The translations under genes were made by a program, and so were the position numbers. Shown here piece by piece: positions 60,701 through 64,000 of a DNA stretch of 64,000 nucleotides. The notes beneath the pieces are model-generated. The model was not told the origin of the DNA. It did no database searches and saw nothing but the letters and a program-made list of their open reading frames with translations. The stretch's first letter is position 1; every line of letters begins with the position of its first letter. This DNA is from Hydrogenophaga sp. RAC07 (GTDB taxonomy: Bacteria; Pseudomonadota; Gammaproteobacteria; Burkholderiales; Burkholderiaceae_C), in assembly GCF_001713375.1 (NCBI RefSeq), contig NZ_CP016449.1, forward strand, positions 3,410,001 to 3,474,000, written 5' to 3'.

Positions 60701-62108
60701 GGTTATCCACAAACACCCGCTCGCTGAGCGGTGGGCAATCGACGCGAAGTTCCAATCCGGCCTTCTCGCAGGCCGAGCGAAAGTTGCTGGCGAGGTCGGC
60801 GGTGAACTCCGCCAGCGCTGTCGGCTCGTAGGCCGCGCGAACCCGACCAGCCTCGATTCTTGAGAAATCCAGCAGGCTGTTCACGAGACGTTGAAGTCGC
60901 AGCCCGTTGCGGTGAACGACTTCCAACCGCTCCCGTTCCAACGGTGGCAAATGCCCATCTGGTGCGGCCAGTGCATCTTCGACTGGCCCCAGCATCAAGG
61001 TCAGTGGCGTGCGGAACTCATGGCTGACATTGGAAAAGAAGGCGATCTTGGCCTGGTCGAGTTCGGCGAGCGCCTTGGCACGTCGCCGCTCGTCGTCATA
61101 GGCCCGGGCATGCGCGACGGCGGTTGTGACGGCGGCAGCGAGCAAATCGTAGAAGCTCCGGTAGGCCTCGTTCATCCTCAGGCGAGAGCTGACCCCCGCA
61201 ATGAGGATGGCGGCGGGGCGGTCGGCTCCTGGAAGGATGATCGGCAGCGCCAGTGCCGCATTCGGTGGTTCGGGATAGGGGCCAGGCAAAGGCTGGCTGG
61301 TCCTTTGGCGCATGTCGTTCATCTGCACTGCCGACCCCGAACGTACAACTTCTTCCAGTGGCCAAGGAGTCTGTTCCTTCATTCCCGAAACTGCCGTGTT
61401 CGGGCTGACGGCAGGATCGGCCTGGAGGGCGGTCGCCCCGACCAGCCGGGCTTGATCGCTGTCGGGGTCCCATTCGTAGAGCAGGACAAAAGGCACGTCA
61501 AGGTCGTATTGAGCGAGGGCCTGAGCGGACAAGCAGAGCGCTTCGCTGACTGACTTGGCTTGGTTTGTGTGAGCGGTCAGGTCACGCAGCGCCCGTGTGC
61601 GCCGCTCGCCGAGCATCTGGGTCGTCATCTCGATGACGGGGTGGAACAGGCCGCCGACCCGCCCGGCCTCGTCCCGGATGGGGCTGAATGAGAACGTGAA
61701 GAAGCACTCCTCCACGTACCCGTGCCGCTCAAGGAAAATTTGCTGGCCTTCGAGGAAGGCCGTGTCGCCGGCCAGGGCCGAGTCGTGCGCCTCGCCAATC
61801 ACCGGCCACGCCTCTTTCCAGCACTCCGAGAAGTTTTGCCCCATGGAGCGAGGATGCTTGTTGCCGCAAATGACCCGGTAGGCATCGTTGTAGAGCTGGA
61901 CCAGGCCCGGCCCCCAGATGACGCAAATGGGCAGGTCCGAGGCCAGGCAGATGCTGACGGTCGTGCGCAGGCTCTGCGGCCACCCCTCAACCGGTCCCAG
62001 CGCGGTCGCTGACCAGTCCATCGACCGTATCAAGTTGCCCATCTCGCCGCCACCCAATAGAAAGGCGAGAGGGTTTCGTTCTGCAGCTAGTTGGTCATTG
62101 TGTTTCAA
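57738..62108 (-). CDS. large hybrid kinase with two complete kinase cores and two receivers
   Basis: This 1456-residue soluble protein has no membrane helix. The order is N-terminal PAS (about 25-165), GAF-like (about 190-325), HisKA with H363 (FFSNVSHEFRTPL), HATPase, receiver 1 with D694 (LILTDVMMPGLDG), PAS (about 770-900), PAS (about 905-1030), HisKA with H1056 (FLSNMSHELRSPL), HATPase (GTGIGLALSK), and receiver 2 with D1355 (VVLMDINLPGMSG). Two kinase cores in one chain look like a fusion of two hybrid kinases. Both have intact N, G1 and G2 boxes. It precedes the PAS response regulator and Crp-like genes. Confidence 0.93.
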   Translation of the reverse strand: MKHNDQLAAERNPLAFLLGGGEMGNLIRSMDWSATALGPVEGWPQSLRTTVSICLASDLPICVIWGPGLVQLYNDAYRVICGNKHPRSMGQNFSECWKEAWPVIGEAHDSALAGDTAFLEGQQIFLERHGYVEECFFTFSFSPIRDEAGRVGGLFHPVIEMTTQMLGERRTRALRDLTAHTNQAKSVSEALCLSAQALAQYDLDVPFVLLYEWDPDSDQARLVGATALQADPAVSPNTAVSGMKEQTPWPLEEVVRSGSAVQMNDMRQRTSQPLPGPYPEPPNAALALPIILPGADRPAAILIAGVSSRLRMNEAYRSFYDLLAAAVTTAVAHARAYDDERRRAKALAELDQAKIAFFSNVSHEFRTPLTLMLGPVEDALAAPDGHLPPLERERLEVVHRNGLRLQRLVNSLLDFSRIEAGRVRAAYEPTALAEFTADLASNFRSACEKAGLELRVDCPPLSERVFVDNPMWEKIVLNLLSNAFKFTFEGEIAVSMRQVDRAVELRVRDTGTGVPAEEIPRLFERFHRVENARGRTHEGSGIGLALVQELVNLHGGSISADSEVGRGTTFTISIPMGSQHLPQDQVGNRPAAPQPTTGANPFVEEALRWLPDSEQRSDLGTELPSIQDDPTDTATSPDEHDDKRPLVLVADDNADMRQYVVRLLGSHYRTEAVQDGAAALVAARERIPDLILTDVMMPGLDGFGLLQALRADPQMSGVPVIMLSARAGEESRIEGLQEGANDYLVKPFSARELLARVAAQLQMTRMRRESIVAIQASEMRYRALVTASADVVYRMSPDWREMRPLDGRNFVADAPEPTTSWLQDYIHPQDHARLLAAIETAIEAKGVFELEHRVLRVDGELGWAHARAVPVLDEDGAIVEWFGTASDVTGMRRAQQTLIESEERYRNLFNSMDQGYCSLEMIFDDANKAVDYCFLEVNPAFAELTGVKDAVGRRMREIAPEHEEHWFTTFGKVASTGESVHFVNEAQSLGNRCFEVSAMKMGGLDSPNVAVLFTNITERRRTEAALLAREADLIDALAAAEHANQAKSDFLSNMSHELRSPLNAVLGFAQLLQSGTPPPTPRQEESVDEILKAGWYLLGLIEEVLDLSLIESGRLSCVLEPVPLAEVLHDCLALVEGQAAAHGIRLSVAQPGDACLVIVDRTRLKQVLVNLLSNAIKYNREGGTVRVHCEAAWRGRICIRVEDSGNGLSPEQLTHIFQPFERLGREAGAIEGTGIGLALSKRLVELMGGQIGVHSVVGQGSVFWVELDTPGAQTSAPANSAATNAARVQVAAAPGPTAAGRSPCTVLCVEDNRANQLLVQRLLAQRTDVRLLLAGDAEHGLQLARTMQPDVVLMDINLPGMSGLEAMEHLAADAATAHIPVIALSALAMRHDIDKGLQAGFFRYLSKPIKIEAFAEALQAALGRAGRPKEAPARTLVAQPAHTVSAATPRSVGNNP

Positions 62109-62327
62109 AGGCGCCTTGTAGGTGCGGGATTACGTCATTGCGATACGACGATTCAATTCAATGACAAGGACTTTGGCTCGGGGCATTTGGGTGCCCACTT
62201 TGATCGATCAGTGGAGTAGCGAGAGTACGACTCTAGAGGCCAACTTGGCAGCTCAAACAGACCAACCGGCGGATGCGGGGGAGTTCCTCAGAAAGAGGCC
62301 AGATCAACAGATGGAAAGCCGCCCAAC

Positions 62328-63200
62328 TCAATCTTGGGAGTGACCCCGCATGGGAGAGACGTCACCCGAAATCGGTGCTTGCGGCGCTGCATCGCGGGAC
62401 AACCGTTCATACGCACCACGAATCACCGCGTGACATTCACAGCTGTGGAGCCTCAGACCGTCCTTGTCCAACACAGATATCTGTCCACGGCCGTATCGAA
62501 TCACGCCCGCTTTTTGCAGGCGCATCGCGCCGGCGGTCACGCCCTCACGACGCACACCGAGCATGCTGGCAATGCGCTCTTGTGTAATGTTCAGTTCATC
62601 GTCACCTTGACGCTCCAAGTGCACCAACAACCAGCGAGCGAGTTGTTGGTCGAGCGAGTGATGGCGGTTGCATGCCGAGGTCTGCGACATTTGTGAAAAC
62701 AAGGTGCGGGTGTAGTTGAGCAGGTGGTGCATTACTTGCGCTGATCGCTTGGCATGGTTTGCGATTGCTTGAGCGCTCATGCGGTAGCCGTGCCCGCTGC
62801 GCATCACAAGTGACGTGTTTTGAACAGAAAAGGTGCCGCTGGCAGACGTGCCGTCGTTGGAGTTGCTGCTGCCCATGAATGCATCTACGCCCACCACGCC
62901 TTCTGGACCTACCGCTGCCACCTCGACGGTCGAGCCATCCAACATGGTCGAAATCAGCGATACAACGGCCGTGGTCGGAAAATAGACATGACGCAAGCTT
63001 CCGCCTGATACATGTAGCGTGCTGCCCGCCAGGAGTTCAACCCACTCCAAGTGGGACTCGATGAAACGCCAATCCTCGAAAGGTATGGCAGCAAGTAGTT
63101 GGTTTTGCGCACGGTGGGATGAAATGGCCGATGACAAATGCAGGTGATTCTTTTCGATCAATTCATTTTTCCCATATCGCGACGATGTGATGGTTTTCAC
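62328..63200 (-). CDS. Crp/Fnr-family regulator 2
   Basis: This 290-residue regulator has a cNMP-fold domain (HVYFPTTAVVSLISTMLDGSTVEVAAVGPEGVVGVDAFMG) and a winged helix (NITQERIASMLGVRREGVTAGAMRLQKAGVIRYGRGQISVLD). The C-terminal SCECHAVIRGAYERLS matches the CEC motif of its paralogues. It lacks the cAMP-binding signature and an FNR Cys cluster. A 20-residue extra N-terminus distinguishes it. It is upstream of the large kinase, in the same direction, but separated by 219 bases. Confidence 0.9.
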   Translation of the reverse strand: MKTITSSRYGKNELIEKNHLHLSSAISSHRAQNQLLAAIPFEDWRFIESHLEWVELLAGSTLHVSGGSLRHVYFPTTAVVSLISTMLDGSTVEVAAVGPEGVVGVDAFMGSSNSNDGTSASGTFSVQNTSLVMRSGHGYRMSAQAIANHAKRSAQVMHHLLNYTRTLFSQMSQTSACNRHHSLDQQLARWLLVHLERQGDDELNITQERIASMLGVRREGVTAGAMRLQKAGVIRYGRGQISVLDKDGLRLHSCECHAVIRGAYERLSRDAAPQAPISGDVSPMRGHSQD

Positions 63201-63435
63201 TATCCGTCGCAGCGTCGACCCAGCCCCGGTCCTCTCGAAATTCGTGACCTCGCGTTCGGCCAGCTCGGGTGGTTTTATTTAGCGCGCACTCGTTCCTCCA
63301 AGAAACGACGATATCGTGATCTCTGTCTCGGTCGATGTCTGTTGTGTACGCTACATAGCGCGCAGTTTCCGGCGAGAGAGAGAGATCTGCAACGCCGGTT
63401 AACGCGGCACCAGAAAAGCCCTGTGGGGGGAACTT

Positions 63436-64000
63436 TTAGAGGGTCGTATTGCGGCCGTTGTCCAGCTTCTTGGCCGCGTGAGCTGGGGGATTCAGAAAGG
63501 AATCGAAGCGCCGTCTGACGATGGCATAGCACTCGCAGGACGCCTTCTCCATTCCTGCGCGATCTTTCACCTGCATGTTTCCACGGCGGTAGGCGATCAG
63601 CCCCTTGTCCTGCATCCCCTGGGCGGCCAGTGAAACCGTCGTGCGGTTGGCCCCCATGAGCTCGGAGAGGAACTGCTGTGTATAGGCCATCACCTCCCCT
63701 TCGACCCGGTCGTCCATCATGAGCAGCCAGCGACACATCCTTTCCTCGACGGTATGCAGCGTATTGCAGCCGACCGTCTGCTGGGTCTGGGACAACAGCG
63801 TCTCGGAATAACTAACGAAGAGATTCTGCACCTTGCTGCTATTCGAGAACTCCTGTTCAAGAGCAGAGATCGAGCATCGGATGATCGGCCCCGCCAGTTG
63901 CACAACGGATCGATTGAAGGAGATACGGGTGTACATGGCCGCAAAGATGCCAAACGCACCCTCACGTCCGATATTGGCGGTCTCGATCGCCGAACCATCC
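63436..64000 (-). CDS. Crp/Fnr-family regulator 3 (5' end beyond window)
   Basis: The frame is open through the right edge, so only about 188 residues are visible. Codons before the first Met at 63936 read DGSAIETANIGREGAFGIFA, which is the end of a cNMP-fold domain, so the Met is internal. The winged helix follows (AYTQQFLSELMGANRTTVSLAAQGMQDKGLIAYRRGNMQVKD), and the tail carries SCECYAIVRRRFD as in the two paralogues. The upstream domain and its start are outside the window. Confidence 0.9.
   Translation of the reverse strand, partial: DGSAIETANIGREGAFGIFAAMYTRISFNRSVVQLAGPIIRCSISALEQEFSNSSKVQNLFVSYSETLLSQTQQTVGCNTLHTVEERMCRWLLMMDDRVEGEVMAYTQQFLSELMGANRTTVSLAAQGMQDKGLIAYRRGNMQVKDRAGMEKASCECYAIVRRRFDSFLNPPAHAAKKLDNGRNTTL

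Noticed and set aside
1..64000. CRISPR array, tRNA or insertion sequence
   Set aside because: No spaced identical repeats of 25-35 bases, no cloverleaf that I can see, and no transposase domain in any frame.

Overview
The window is high-GC, tightly packed bacterial chromosome. Gene content and codon use suggest a beta-proteobacterium of the Burkholderiales, probably Comamonadaceae and perhaps Hydrogenophaga-like. The evidence is Bug/TctC-type solute-binding proteins, AtuA-type proteins, PHB-depolymerase-type esterase, Rieske and VanB-type oxygenases, many PAS kinases, and frequent ATGA and TGATG gene overlaps. The genus is an inference. I see no rRNA, tRNA, CRISPR array or intact insertion sequence.

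Region 1 (1-13.0 kb) is signalling. It holds the end of a chemoreceptor, an unknown secreted-style or linker-rich protein, a YihY/BrkB membrane protein, an LRR-like protein, a PAS chemoreceptor, a HisKA_2 kinase coupled to a REC-PAS-kinase protein, and a leftward operon of periplasmic binding lipoprotein > PAS kinase > response regulator > universal stress protein. Region 2 (13.2-25.4 kb) is mixed: an ABC/FtsX export pair, a double cupin, two alpha/beta hydrolases, a trypsin-like protease, a GntR-controlled Rieske oxygenase with its reductase, and small proteins.

Region 3 (25.6-38.2 kb) is the most coherent catabolic island. A rightward operon has an NMT1/TauA-type ABC importer, AtzG-, AtzE- and AtzH-like proteins and a GntR regulator. 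It converges on a leftward operon with a BMP-type nucleoside-class ABC importer, formamidase and two paralogous isochorismatase-family amidases, one biuret-hydrolase-like. The outer ends carry the same 14-bp operator core in mirror orientation, about 70 bp before each first gene. I read the island as one regulon that imports and strips ammonia from linear ureides such as carboxybiuret, biuret, triuret or oxalurate. No ring-opening cyanuric acid hydrolase or allophanate hydrolase is in the window.

Region 4 (38.6-47.6 kb) has two Bug-type binding proteins, a DsrE-like secreted protein, a persulfide-dioxygenase-like MBL protein with OsmC, a MarR regulator divergent from an FAD aromatic monooxygenase, and a split AtuA pair. 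Region 5 (47.7-53.2 kb) is a divergent set of exported proteins: TPR and HupE/UreJ one way, and a 50-residue peptide, DUF4331, small lipoprotein and DUF4198 the other. Four of these are predicted to start, after signal cleavage, with His at position 1 or 3. This suggests an uncharacterised periplasmic metal-handling system and is my main candidate for undescribed biology. Region 6 (53.3-64 kb) has FKBP, SerA, a gene-poor stretch, and a signalling group of three Crp/Fnr-like paralogues around a response regulator and a very large hybrid kinase with two complete kinase cores.
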